Assembly (NCBI GenBank): GCA_023388935.1
Contig: JAEWFG010000012.1
Span: 1 to 64,000 of the forward strand
Length of the DNA stretch: 64,000 bases
Direction: 5' to 3'
DNA from: Pseudomonadota bacterium
GTDB taxonomy: Bacteria; Pseudomonadota; Alphaproteobacteria; Rhizobiales; Xanthobacteraceae
Of this stretch, positions 1 through 12,155 are shown in pieces. The translations under genes were made by a program, and so were the position numbers. The notes below the pieces were generated by a model that was not told where the DNA came from, ran no database searches, and worked only from the letters and a program-made list of their open reading frames with translations. Numbering within the stretch: position 1 is the stretch's first letter; every line of letters starts with the position of its first letter.

Positions 1-130
1 GCCTCGCGGTGAAACCAGCCGGAAAGCCGGATGCCGGAAATCGGCACGTCCGGTTTGATGAGCGGGGATGGGAAACGGGGCGATGGCCAAAAGGCCCCAA
101 GCTACCGCGCCCATCCTCGACTCTACCACA
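1..130 (+). mobile_element. Group II intron 3' end (domains V and VI), remnant cut by window edge
   Basis: Positions 24-56 fold into a typical group II intron domain V. An 8-bp basal stem (24-31 with 49-56, one G-U pair) is followed by a two-base CG bulge at 47-48, then a 5-bp upper stem (32-36 with 42-46) closed by a GAAA-type loop. The following 60 bases can form a long stem with complementary blocks near 67-72 and 110-115, as expected for domain VI. The intron would lie on the + strand with its maturase upstream of the window. Whether it is complete upstream cannot be seen. The exact 3' splice site is not resolved. Confidence 0.7.
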
Positions 131-405
131 TGTATGGTCCAGCCGCGCGGTGCAAGAAGATTTCGACGATCCGGCAGATGCGGTCTTGCATCACTGTATC
201 CGGCCTCTGGTTGGAGCGCGTTCTGCTCAGGGCCATCATGGATATCAGCGCGCATGCAACGTTATGCTGGAGCAAGGCCGGTCCATCCCATTCGCGGACC
301 TGAAACAGAATTAGGATAGCGCTAATGTCCTATTGACCTGCCTCAATGCAGGCAACGTTTGTTGACGATCTTCTTCGCCTCCAGGTTGTTACTAAGGAGG
401 CAGCC
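131..405. other. Intergenic, no gene seen
   Basis: Short frames here lack codon bias and start signals. A small hairpin (TGCCT/AGGCA) lies near 337-353 and could sit in the leader of the next gene. The AAGGAGG Shine-Dalgarno at 394-400 belongs to the RTX-like gene starting at 406. Confidence 0.6.
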
Positions 406-2058
406 ATGATCAGGCGCGTTCCAATCACTGCGGGCGATTTAACGGATCATCAGTTAGGTACAAACGACATCCTGATGGGCTTCCCAGACGGTACAAACAA
501 ACTATATGGCGACGCCGGAGGAAGTCTGCTGGATCACGCCATTGGCGGCAATGATACTCTCAGCGTGCAACTTGTCTCCATCCCTCTTCCGCCGACCCCC
601 CTTACATTCAACATGTATGGTGACGCGGTCGGCAACATCTCTGATCATGCGGCTGGCGGCAATGATAGTTTGTCCGCTCAAGTGGCAGTCCCAACTTCCG
701 CGGCGTTCGACATCACTTTAAACATGTATGGCGATGCAGGTGGAAACCTTTCCGATCATGGGGTCGGGGGCAACGACACCCTGGATGTGCAACTCCGCGG
801 GATGTTAACACCCGAGAACGTAAACACTTATGGAGACGTTGGCGGGAACTTGTCGGATCACGCCGTTGGTGGTTCCGACACCATTTCATTCTCCGGTGGC
901 GAGGGTTGTCGTGACACCGTGTATGGCGATGCCGGCGGCAACATGTCTGGTCATGCCGTGGGCGGGAATGACACATTCACCGGTCGAGCACTTGATAACA
1001 GCAATTTGACCTTCTACGGCGATGCCGGCGGCAGCATGTTCGATCACGCGCATGGCGGCAATGACAGTTTCACAGCCCCCGCGTCGTTGGACAATCCTAC
1101 GTTCTTCGGCGACGCCGGAGGCGACATGTCTGGGCACACCGCCGGTGGCAACGATACCCTCACCGTGAGCGGGCCTAACCCCTTCACCTTCTTCTACGGC
1201 GACGCTGGCGGCAACATGTCCGGTCATGCCAAGGGCGGCGACGACATCTTTAATGACTCTAGCCGAGACGACATCATAAACCTGAATGTTTTTTATGGCG
1301 ACGCCGGAGGCAGCATGTCGGGCTTCGCCCAAGGCGGCAACGATACCTTCAACAAGACCGAGGGCGAAGCCGGTACGTTCTACGGCGACGCTGGCGGAGA
1401 CATGTCTGGTCATGCTCACGGCGGGAATGATACGTTCCAAGCCAGCGTGACTATCGTAACCGTATTCTACGGTGATGCGGGCGGCACGATGAGTGATCAG
1501 GCCGTCGGCGGGGACGACACTTACATCGGCGGCCGCTCAGGCAAAGCTTATGGCGATGCGCTGACCATGTTGGGTCACGCTCAAGGCGGTAACGATACCT
1601 TGACCGGGAGCAATGATCCAAGCCCGCCGCCAGCAGGAACGTACGATACCACCCTCGTCGGAGATGCACAAACCATGTCCGGCAATGCGCACGGTGGGAA
1701 TGACAAATTGATCAGCGGCACCGGAAACGACGACATGTGGGGCGACGCTCAGGTGATGCTGGGCAACGCCAAAGGCGGCAACGACACGTTCGTGTTCAAG
1801 GTCGATAATGGGCACGACAAGATCGAGGATTTTGGTCAAGGCCTCGGCGGGCCGGGATCAAATTTGGGAACCGACCACATCGACGTGGCTGCTCTTGGGA
1901 TCACGAATTTCAGTGAGCTCAAAATCTCGGCGTTTGACCCAACTACTCACGAAAGCACGATCACGTTCAGCGCGGGCAACGACGTGGTTGTCCATAGCCA
2001 GGAAGCACTCAGGCCGGAGGATTTCGTATTCGCGACGCATTGTCTGTTGCTGACCTGA
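406..2058 (+). CDS. RTX-like secreted repeat protein (putative type I secretion substrate)
   Basis: The start ATG at 406 follows a strong AAGGAGG five bases upstream, which is preferred over an in-frame ATG at 346. The 550-residue product has no N-terminal signal peptide. Its body is 14 diverged copies of a 20-residue core of the form YGDAGGNMSGHAVGGNDTF, separated by variable linkers of about 5-25 residues. The GGNDT elements resemble RTX calcium-binding beta-roll turns. The last ~100 residues (GNDTFVF, then D-I-DF, GTDHIDV and EDFVF) match the C-terminal region of RTX/serralysin-type exoproteins that carries the type I secretion signal. No T1SS genes lie nearby, so the exporter must be elsewhere. 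Function is unknown; a surface or extracellular calcium-binding role is inference. Confidence 0.75.
   Translation: MIRRVPITAGDLTDHQLGTNDILMGFPDGTNKLYGDAGGSLLDHAIGGNDTLSVQLVSIPLPPTPLTFNMYGDAVGNISDHAAGGNDSLSAQVAVPTSAAFDITLNMYGDAGGNLSDHGVGGNDTLDVQLRGMLTPENVNTYGDVGGNLSDHAVGGSDTISFSGGEGCRDTVYGDAGGNMSGHAVGGNDTFTGRALDNSNLTFYGDAGGSMFDHAHGGNDSFTAPASLDNPTFFGDAGGDMSGHTAGGNDTLTVSGPNPFTFFYGDAGGNMSGHAKGGDDIFNDSSRDDIINLNVFYGDAGGSMSGFAQGGNDTFNKTEGEAGTFYGDAGGDMSGHAHGGNDTFQASVTIVTVFYGDAGGTMSDQAVGGDDTYIGGRSGKAYGDALTMLGHAQGGNDTLTGSNDPSPPPAGTYDTTLVGDAQTMSGNAHGGNDKLISGTGNDDMWGDAQVMLGNAKGGNDTFVFKVDNGHDKIEDFGQGLGGPGSNLGTDHIDVAALGITNFSELKISAFDPTTHESTITFSAGNDVVVHSQEALRPEDFVFATHCLLLT
503..1797 (+). repeat. 14 protein-coding tandem repeats (YGDAGG...GGNDT)
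   Basis: Each copy encodes a Y/F/W/V-G-D-A start, an M-S-G/D-H centre and a GGNDT or GGDD end. The last three copies (about 1555-1797) lack one residue of the GG pair (YGDALTM, VGDAQTM, WGDAQVM), forming a distinct subtype. Linkers differ in length and sequence, so the array is diverged rather than recently expanded. Confidence 0.85.
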
Positions 2059-2383
2059 AGGCAGTGGCCCTTAGCTGCACCGCATGAGTCGGCTCATGGC
2101 CCGAAGCTGCGGTCGAGGTAAGTCTGCAATTCTGCCGCTACCGGAGGATAAGCTGACATTTGGCGAACGGGGCCAAAGATGACGCCTGACCGCTGCGGAC
2201 CTGGTACACGCCTAGCAGAGGTGCCGCCGCCGACCGTAGCGCGGACGAGCGAAGCCGCACATTGATCCCGATTTGCTGCGGTGGGCACATTGCTCTCCTT
2301 CCCAGATTCTTGTTGCGGCCGGCGCGCTTTGGCGATGAATTGCACGGCCCTGCCGTGTCCAACGACCGAGAAGAGCAAGAATC
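2059..2383. other. Intergenic, no gene supported
   Basis: No terminator hairpin with a T-tract is visible after the RTX gene. Frames that stay open on the minus strand run into the antisense of the GST gene and have no convincing start. The leader of the GST gene occupies the right end. Confidence 0.5.
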
Positions 2384-3013
2384 ATGTTCCTGATCGGCCA
2401 ATACGACTCCCCCTTCGTCCGCCGCGTCGCGATTGCGCTCCGGCTTTACGGGCTGGCCTTCGAGCACCAGCCGTGGTCGACCTTCGGTGATGCCGACAAG
2501 ATCGCGCCGTATAATCCGCTGCGGCGCGTGCCGACGCTGGTGCTCGACGATGGCGAGGCGCTGATCGAGAGCACGGTCATTCTGGACTATCTCGACGAGC
2601 TCGCAGGAGCAGAGAAGGCGATGCTGCCGCGCGGCGGCGTTGATCGGCGAAAGCATTTGCGCATCTGCGCGCTCGCCTCCGGTCTCGGCGACAAGGCGGT
2701 CAGCCTGCTCTATGAGCGCGTGCTACGGAAGGAGCAGCTCGCGCTATGGGTCGAGCGCTGCCAGGCGCAGATTGCGGATGTGCTCGGCGTGCTGGAGGCC
2801 GAGCGCGCCCGGGTGGCGACGCAGTACTGGCTGGGTGACCGCATCGGCCACGCCGACATCGCGGTCGCCTGCGTCGTCCGCTTCACCCGGGAGGCGCATC
2901 CGCAATTGTTCGATGCCGCGCGCTATCCGGCGCTGTCAGCGCATGCCGAGCGTTGCGAAGGATTGGCTCCGTTCAAGGAGATCGTGCAGCCCCTGGCGCC
3001 GCCGAAGGGGTGA
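2384..3013 (+). CDS. Glutathione S-transferase family protein
   Basis: A 209-residue protein of normal GST length. The N-terminal thioredoxin-like domain starts MFLIGQYDSPFVRRVAIAL, with the Ser of DSPFVRR in the position of the GST catalytic Ser/Cys. It continues with the cis-proline strand RVPTLVLDDG and the glutathione-contacting ALIEST motif (ES pair). An all-alpha C-terminal domain follows, containing the conserved HADIAVAC element. The role is glutathione conjugation or reduction in the cytosol; the substrate is unknown. The gene is complete, and its last three quarters are duplicated at 6576-7077. Start ATG at 2384 sits behind GAGAAGAGC. Confidence 0.9.
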   Translation: MFLIGQYDSPFVRRVAIALRLYGLAFEHQPWSTFGDADKIAPYNPLRRVPTLVLDDGEALIESTVILDYLDELAGAEKAMLPRGGVDRRKHLRICALASGLGDKAVSLLYERVLRKEQLALWVERCQAQIADVLGVLEAERARVATQYWLGDRIGHADIAVACVVRFTREAHPQLFDAARYPALSAHAERCEGLAPFKEIVQPLAPPKG

Positions 3014-3050
3014 GGGACCTCCTCTGTCATTCCGGGGCGCGCGTAGCGCG
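2517..3050 (+). repeat. Direct repeat copy 1 (GST 3' part plus downstream palindrome start)
   Basis: From about codon 45 of the GST to the first bases of the downstream GTCATTCCGG element, this stretch is nearly identical to 6576-7105. By eye, differences are scattered third-position changes. The two copies are in the same orientation about 4.06 kb apart and bracket the low-GC insert. Confidence 0.85.
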
Positions 3051-3056
3051 AGCCGT
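3027..3056 (+). repeat. Partial palindromic intergenic repeat (left arm)
   Basis: GTCATTCCGGGGCGCGC followed by GTAGCGCGAGC is the left arm of the element that is complete at 7086-7189. Here the right arm is missing and the sequence runs into the GNAT relic. Confidence 0.7.
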
Positions 3057-3074
3057 GACGATCCGCATGGAGCG

Positions 3075-3510
3075 TGGTCCCTGCGCAAGGTCGACGCCTC
3101 CGGCCTCGACTGGTATCGCGATCTCTAGCGCCGCGTTGGTGAGGAGTGGCGTGGTTTTCCCGAGCGCGCATAAGCGACACCGAGCTCGCAGCGCTCATCC
3201 GCGCACCGGGGTTAGAGGTCTACGCTCTGGTCGTAAACGGCCGCGATGAAGGCCTGTTGGAGCTGGATTTCCGAGAGGCCGGCCAGTGCCAGCTGACCTA
3301 TTTCGGCGTCACCGGTAGCTTGATCGGGGCCGGCGCCGCCCGCTTCCTGATGAATCGCGCGCTCGAACTCGCATGGTCGCGCGACCTCCGCCGCGTCTGG
3401 GTGCACACCTGCACCCTTGATCATCCGTCGGCCGTCGCGTTCTATCAGCGCTCGGGCTTCCGCCCGTTCCGCCGTCAGATCGATAACCGAAGACTTGCTT
3501 CTTGGGCAGC
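3075..3510 (+). pseudogene. GNAT acetyltransferase relic (stop, 1-nt deletion, truncated 3' end)
   Basis: The conceptual translation runs LRKVDASGLDWYRDL, then a TAG at 3126-3128 where Tyr is expected. It continues RRVGEEW, loses one base at about 3150, then resumes as WFSRARISDTELAALI in the next frame. The core GNAT fold follows: LTYFGVTGSLIGAGAARFLM corresponds to the acetyl-CoA-binding motif A, and VWVHTCTLDHPSAVAFYQRSGF to motif B. Similarity ends after RRQID near 3480-3510, where composition drops, so the natural C-terminus is lost. Upstream, similarity fades near 3075 next to a partial palindromic repeat. No function is expected. Confidence 0.75.
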
Positions 3511-3533
3511 TGCTTTGAGACAACGCAATCAGG

Positions 3534-3570
3534 TTGACATTTTTAGTGTGATTCTGTTCACGTGCTACTT
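3534..3570 (+). promoter_or_regulatory. Candidate promoter with CRP/FNR-like palindrome upstream of the NACHT gene
   Basis: A perfect TTGACA lies at 3534-3539, but no good -10 hexamer is at 17 bp. At 3547-3562, TGTGATTCTGTTCACG has the TGTGA-N6-TCACx layout of CRP/FNR-family sites. This is motif-level evidence only in an AT-rich leader. Confidence 0.3.
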
Positions 3571-3606
3571 TCAATTGTTTGCATGTGTCGCAATTTTTGA
3601 GGAAAC

Positions 3607-6220
3607 ATGAGCATCCATATTGCCGAGGGGACGACAAAGCGAGATTGGCAGAAGTTGGCGGGCGCTGCTGCTGAAGCAGCCTTCAAATCCTTAACCCTTG
3701 GAAAAGACGGGTTCTCTGCGGCAATTTCTCCCCTGCTTCGCGTATTCGAGTCGTTAAGGGGAAACGACAGTATCGAGCGTCGCGCGACTCGTTTGATATC
3801 AGAGACAGTAACCTTCGCTGTTACGAAAACAATTTGCTCGATTGACTTGGCACGAAGGCCGCTTGAGCCGGAGATTCGGAGGCTTGTCGAACATCTTCTC
3901 GAGCGAACCTCGAATCTGTCGGATCAAAAAGAAGTACTGCTGGACTCTTCGCATCTCGAAAACCCAGCGACGTTTGTCCTATTCAAAGATGTCGGGGAGC
4001 AACTGTTCCATCAAGTGAAGCAAAATGAGCCAAAGTGCTCTGAAGCTGAACTCATTTCGATCTTTCGTTTGTGTCTGGTCGAGGGGCTTAATCGCGTGCG
4101 GACACGAAGCCCAGACTATTACTCAATAGTCCTTGATGCGCTATCTGGCCCAGACGCTCGCTCCGATGCTCGACGCACCGCATGGGAAAGGTATCGTGAA
4201 TTGCTAGTGCGCCGATTCGAAGACGAGCCCTTGTTCGGAGAGGACGGCGCTAAAGGGGTTAGGACGGGGCAGGTATATCAGCGTCTCCGAGCCTGGTGGG
4301 AAAATGAGCTAAGCTCAGAGAGTTCATCCTCGTCCAAACGCACCAAACATCTCTTCATGCTAGATGAATTGATCTTCTCGTGGCTTGAGAGGGACGACTT
4401 GGCAGATCGCATCCGTCTCGTGTCGGGAGGACCTGGAAGTGGCAAATCGACTTTCGCTCGGAGTCTCGCAGCGTCGCTTTCCCTGCGAGCCGATTGGCGT
4501 GTTGTTTTCGTCCCGCTACAGCGATTGAGAGGCGCGGGCCCGCTCGAGCACCGAATCGATGACTACTTCCGTCTGCAGGGAGACGAGCCGTTCGATTCAG
4601 ATACCTTGCCGTTAGCCTCAATTGACCGAGATGGCCATCGTGATTGGCTAATAATCTTCGATGGATTGGATGAGCTCGCCAAAGAAGGCTCTCATTCGGA
4701 AAGCGCCGCCCAAGACTTTGCGTCAGCCCTATCGGATTGGCGCGGTCGGATCGGCTCAAGTAGCGTGAGGTTTTTGGTTTTGGGTCGAGCACCTTCGATG
4801 CAGGAAGCTCGTAGGCGGTTAGATTTGCACGGGACGGGGACAATCCACGTAGCCGGTATGGCTCCCCTTAACTATGACGCGACTTCGAAAGCAAAGGTGG
4901 CCTGGAACGATCAGAAGCTCGCGATCCTCCAATGAACCTCTCCTAGCCTATTTGCTCATCCTCTCAGGTTACGCGAGTGAGAAATGGCGGGACGCGGCCA
5001 GTAATCGCAATCACATTTATAAAGCAATTTTTGATCGAATATGGATCCGAGAAAAATCGAAGCCAACTCGGATTCATCTGAATGACTTAGGGCAGAGCGG
5101 GTTTGAGAGTCTCTTGCAGGCGCTGGGAATTGCCGCTTGGCGCGGTGGAGGACGCACCGGCGATGAAGCCGCTTTTGTTTCGGTTCGAAATATTTTTATA
5201 AGACCGAACCTGCTGTCTTTGGCCGAAGCATGCGGTGGAGCTGATCTCAGCAATGTTGCGCTATTGTTTTATACTCGGAAGGATGAGGAAGGCGGACGAG
5301 GATATGAGTTCCTGCACAAGAGCTTTGGCGAATACCTTACCGCTTGTGGCCTTTGTCAGGCGTTTGTGCGCTGGGCCAATCAAGTGGACGACCCGGCATC
5401 CGATTTTTCATCCGCTGAATTTCTTAAGCGATGGTTGCTATTGACTGGTCCCGCACCTATAACGAGAGAGATTCTAACGTTTCTCAGAAATGAGGTTAGG
5501 CTTTCTATCGCCGCACATTCTGGTGAGCGTACATGGGAAGTTGCTAGGCGATTGGTGCATGTCGGAGCAAAGTTATTCGATGTCGCTTTAAGAGAGGGGC
5601 TGCCTGCGCATCAGCTCGGCCTGGCTTGGAGAGGAGCCGAGCTACAAGAACGGAACGCTGAAGAGGCGCTGCTGGGGATGGTCGATTCCTTGGCCCGAGC
5701 TGCATATCCTTTAGATTTGCTTACACAAGAGCCTTCGATTGGCGGATGGTCGCCTGGTCCCGTTGAAATTTCGGAGTTTAAACTCGCGGGCGTCTTTGCT
5801 TCGTTTGTCAGGCGGATGTCTAACCACTTCGCGGGCTGGAGTGCGGCAAGTCGCCTCTTCGTTTTGATGCCTTCAACTCCGATATATTCGATGTTTTCGC
5901 GCCTCAATCTTCGGCAAGTCGAGTTGTCGGGATTGCAGCTCTGTCAAGCGGATTTCGAAGGAACCGATTTCGAACATTCAGCCTTCATTGGTGCCTCCCT
6001 TATGGATACGAAGTTCGTAGGCTCTAACCTGAAAGGTGCTACGCTTGACTACGCGCATCTCGATGACGTGAGTTTTAGCGGCGCTGATGTAACGGGAATT
6101 GAGATCGCCCTAGCCGACTTAGATGATAAGAGTCTCGCGAGCCTAAAGTCAGCAAAGGGTGCTCCTGCGAATAGCAAGGCAATTCAACCGATCCGCCGTA
6201 CAAGGTTCAGCGAGAAATAG
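3607..6220 (+). pseudogene. NACHT-type NTPase with C-terminal pentapeptide repeats, frame-disrupted
   Basis: ATG 3607 follows GAGGAAAC. The first frame (442 codons, to 4935) has a ~250-residue helical N-terminal region. A P-loop GGPGSGKST lies near residue 273 and a NACHT-style Walker B, IIFDGLDEL, near residue 350. It ends in AGMAPLNYDA and a premature stop. The protein continues in another frame from about 4900: NEPLLAYLLILSG (the nPLL helix of STAND NTPases), a 'YEFLHKSFGEYLTA' motif typical of NACHT proteins, and pentapeptide repeats (QADFEGTDFEHSAF and following) near 5940-6115. The NTPase-to-helix spacing seems short, so a small deletion with frameshift is likely. Composition is clearly lower in GC than neighbours, and it lies between duplicated GST ends, which indicates transfer. 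STAND/NACHT proteins often act in antiphage defence; that role here is inference. Confidence 0.75.
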
Positions 6221-6575
6221 CTTCACGCGTGTAACTAACCTATCCATTTCGGTCGTTTTCCGAAATTTGGCCACTCAAAACACCTCCTGCTCCGTTCGCG
6301 CCAGCAAATGACCCGCGCTGCGTAGCGTTGAAGCAGATCGGGCCTGTCTGCTCCGACCGGCGTGACCCCCATGCGCTGTCATACCTTGCGACGAAGGAGC
6401 ATGGTTAGCGACGGGTCCATTATGGTGTCGCCAGCGCAGATTCGGCCCGCGCGGTCCTTTGCGTTCATCTCGAAGGTGTCGCCTCAGTCGATCGCTCAAT
6501 CGGCGGGCCGGCGCGGGCGCGCCTCCACGCTCATGAGGTTCGTAGCCGAGCACGGTTCCGTCATCCGGTCGACGG
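6221..6575. other. Unassigned spacer between NACHT gene and truncated GST
   Basis: GC returns to chromosomal level after about 6290. The minus strand can be read through 6260-6540 as a mosaic of frames broken by stops (pieces such as ICAGDTIMDPSLTMLLRRKV and LQRYAARVICWRERN). This looks like a decayed gene, but I cannot name a family. No terminator or intact gene is supported. Confidence 0.4.
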
Positions 6576-7077
6576 TTGTCCCCTGCGACGCGTGCCGACG
6601 CTGGTGCTCGACGATGGTGAGGCGCTGATCGAGAGCACGATCATTCTGGACTATCTCGACGAACTTGCAGGAGCAGAGAAGGCGATGCTGCCGCGCGGCG
6701 GCGTTGATCGGCGAAAGCATTTGCGCATCTGCGCGCTGGCCTCCGGTCTCGGCGACAAGGCGGTCAGCCTGCTCTATGAGCGCGTGCTGCGGAAGGAGCA
6801 GCTTGCGCTGTGGGTCGAGCGCTGCCAGGCGCAGATCGCCGATGTCCTTGGCGTGCTGGAGGCCGAGCGCACCAAGGTGATGACGCCGTACTGGCTGGGC
6901 GAACGCATCGGCCATGCCGACATCGCGGTCGCCTGCGTCGTGCGCTTCACCCGCGAGGCGCATCCGCAACTGTTCGATCCCGTGCGTTATCCGGCGCTAT
7001 CAGCGCATGCCGAGCGTTGTGAAGGATTGGCTCCGTTCAAGGAGATCGTGCAGCCCCTGGCGCCGCCGAAGGGGTGA
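6576..7077 (+). pseudogene. 5'-truncated glutathione S-transferase (duplicate)
   Basis: From RVPTLVLDDG onward the encoded protein matches residues ~48-209 of the intact GST at 2384-3013 with few substitutions (for example TKVMTPYWLGE for ARVATQYWLGD). The first ~45 residues, including the catalytic strand, are absent, so no glutathione site could form. A GTG at 6592 could start a 161-residue product, but it lacks a ribosome binding site. Upstream sequence is unrelated to the GST. The downstream palindrome and spacer toward metH look intact, so this end may be the ancestral locus and the other copy the duplicate, or the reverse. Confidence 0.85.
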
Positions 7078-7105
7078 GCCCCTCTGTCATTCCGGGGCGC
7101 GCCTC
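6576..7105 (+). repeat. Direct repeat copy 2 (GST 3' part plus palindrome start)
   Basis: This is the partner of 2517-3050, in the same orientation. Similarity begins at about TCCCCTGCGACGCGTGCC and ends inside the GTCATTCCGGGGCGCGC element. Confidence 0.85.
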
Positions 7106-7189
7106 TTGGCGCGAGCCCGGAATCCATCTATCCGCATGAGACGCCGCCCGATGGATTCCGGGCTCGCGCTACGCGCGCCCCGGAATGAC
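7086..7189. repeat. Complete palindromic intergenic repeat
   Basis: Left arm 7086-7127 (GTCATTCCGGGGCGCGC...AATCCAT) and right arm 7151-7189 (ATGGATTCCGGGCTCGCG...GGAATGAC) are near-perfect inverted copies around a ~23-base centre. Each arm also has an internal GCGCGC/GCGCGAGC hairpin. The element lies between the GST relic and the convergent metH gene, where it could end transcription. The remainder to 7370 holds no gene. Confidence 0.85.
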
Positions 7190-7370
7190 GGCGGCATGCA
7201 AGGCGGAGCGTGCCAGCCGGGCGCGGTGGGCGATCATGCATTGATACAGGTGTTTTGCCCGACGGAGCAAGTCGTTTCGGCAGGACCGAAATTCCCTAGG
7301 GATTTCAACCCCCACCTCTACTGTGCATGGGGTTGTTTTTCACTTTTCTGGTTTTGGAGCGAAGGCGGAG

Positions 7371-11231
<3,861 letters not shown>

Positions 11232-11237
11232 TTTATC

Positions 11238-12155
11238 TCATGCCGCCTTCTGCGCGCTCTTGGCGCGAATGCCGAGCAAATGGCTGATCGCGAACACGAG
11301 ATCGGCGCGGTTCATGGTGTAGAAATGGAAGGTGTCGACGCCGTGTTTTGCCAGCTTCTGCACCTGGCCGGCCGCAACCGTGGCGGCCACGAGCTTGCGG
11401 GTCTCGGCGTCATCATCGAGGCCCTCGAATTTCGCGGCGAACCAGTCCGGCACGGAGGTGCCGGCACGGGTGACGAAATTGCGAGCCTGCTTGAAATTGT
11501 GCATGGGCATGATGCCCGGCACGATCGGGATGTTGATCCCGCGGGCGCGGACGCGGTCGAGGTAGCGGAAGTAGAGATCGTTATCGAAGAAGACCTGCGT
11601 GATCGCGCGAGTCGCGCCTGCATCGACCTTGGCCTTCAGCGTATCGATATCGGCGTCGAAGTCGCGCGCTTCGGGGTGCTTCTCCGGATAGGCCGAGACC
11701 GACACCTCGATATCGCCGTGCCGCTTCTTGATGCCGGCGACGAGCTCGGCGGAGCTCTGGTAGCCGTCGGGATGGCTGGAATAGGGCGTGCCGATGCCGC
11801 CGGGCGGATCGCCGCGCAGGCCGACGATGTGGCGGACGCCGACCTCATGATAGCGGTCGACGATCTCGTCGATCGCGCCGCGCGAGGCGCCGACGCAGGT
11901 CAGATGCGCGGCCGGCAGCAGCGCGGTCTCCTTGAGGATGCGGGCGATGGTCGAATGGGTGCGCTCGCGGGTCGAGCCGCCGGCGCCGTAGGTCACCGAG
12001 ACGAATTTCGGCTCGAGTGGGGCCAGGCGGTTGATGGTCTCCCAGAGATTGCGCTCCATCTCCTCGGTCTTGGGCGGGAAGAACTCAAACGAGATCGCAG
12101 GCCGCTTCACGGCGAGGTGCCCGTCGGCTTGAGCAGGCGTCGTCAGATCAGTCAT
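11238..12155 (-). CDS. metF: Methylenetetrahydrofolate reductase
   Basis: The 305-residue form starting MTDLTTPAQADG at 12155 is chosen: a GGAG lies about a dozen bases upstream, and the longer in-frame extension has no family similarity. MetF hallmarks are ISFEFFPPKTEEME at the N-terminus (catalytic Glu), SVTYGAGGSTRERT, HLTCVGASR, HIVGLRGDPP, and ITQVFFDND, with GIMPMHNF toward the C-terminus. It is a FAD enzyme that reduces 5,10-methylene-THF to 5-methyl-THF, the substrate of MetH. First gene of a metF-metH operon. No SAM or cobalamin riboswitch was recognised in its leader. Confidence 0.96.
   Translation of the reverse strand: MTDLTTPAQADGHLAVKRPAISFEFFPPKTEEMERNLWETINRLAPLEPKFVSVTYGAGGSTRERTHSTIARILKETALLPAAHLTCVGASRGAIDEIVDRYHEVGVRHIVGLRGDPPGGIGTPYSSHPDGYQSSAELVAGIKKRHGDIEVSVSAYPEKHPEARDFDADIDTLKAKVDAGATRAITQVFFDNDLYFRYLDRVRARGINIPIVPGIMPMHNFKQARNFVTRAGTSVPDWFAAKFEGLDDDAETRKLVAATVAAGQVQKLAKHGVDTFHFYTMNRADLVFAISHLLGIRAKSAQKAA

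Noticed and set aside
886..1440. Long open minus-strand frame within the RTX gene
   Set aside because: It is the antisense of the repeat array; low stop density follows from the repeated codon pattern, and no start signal or known domain is present.
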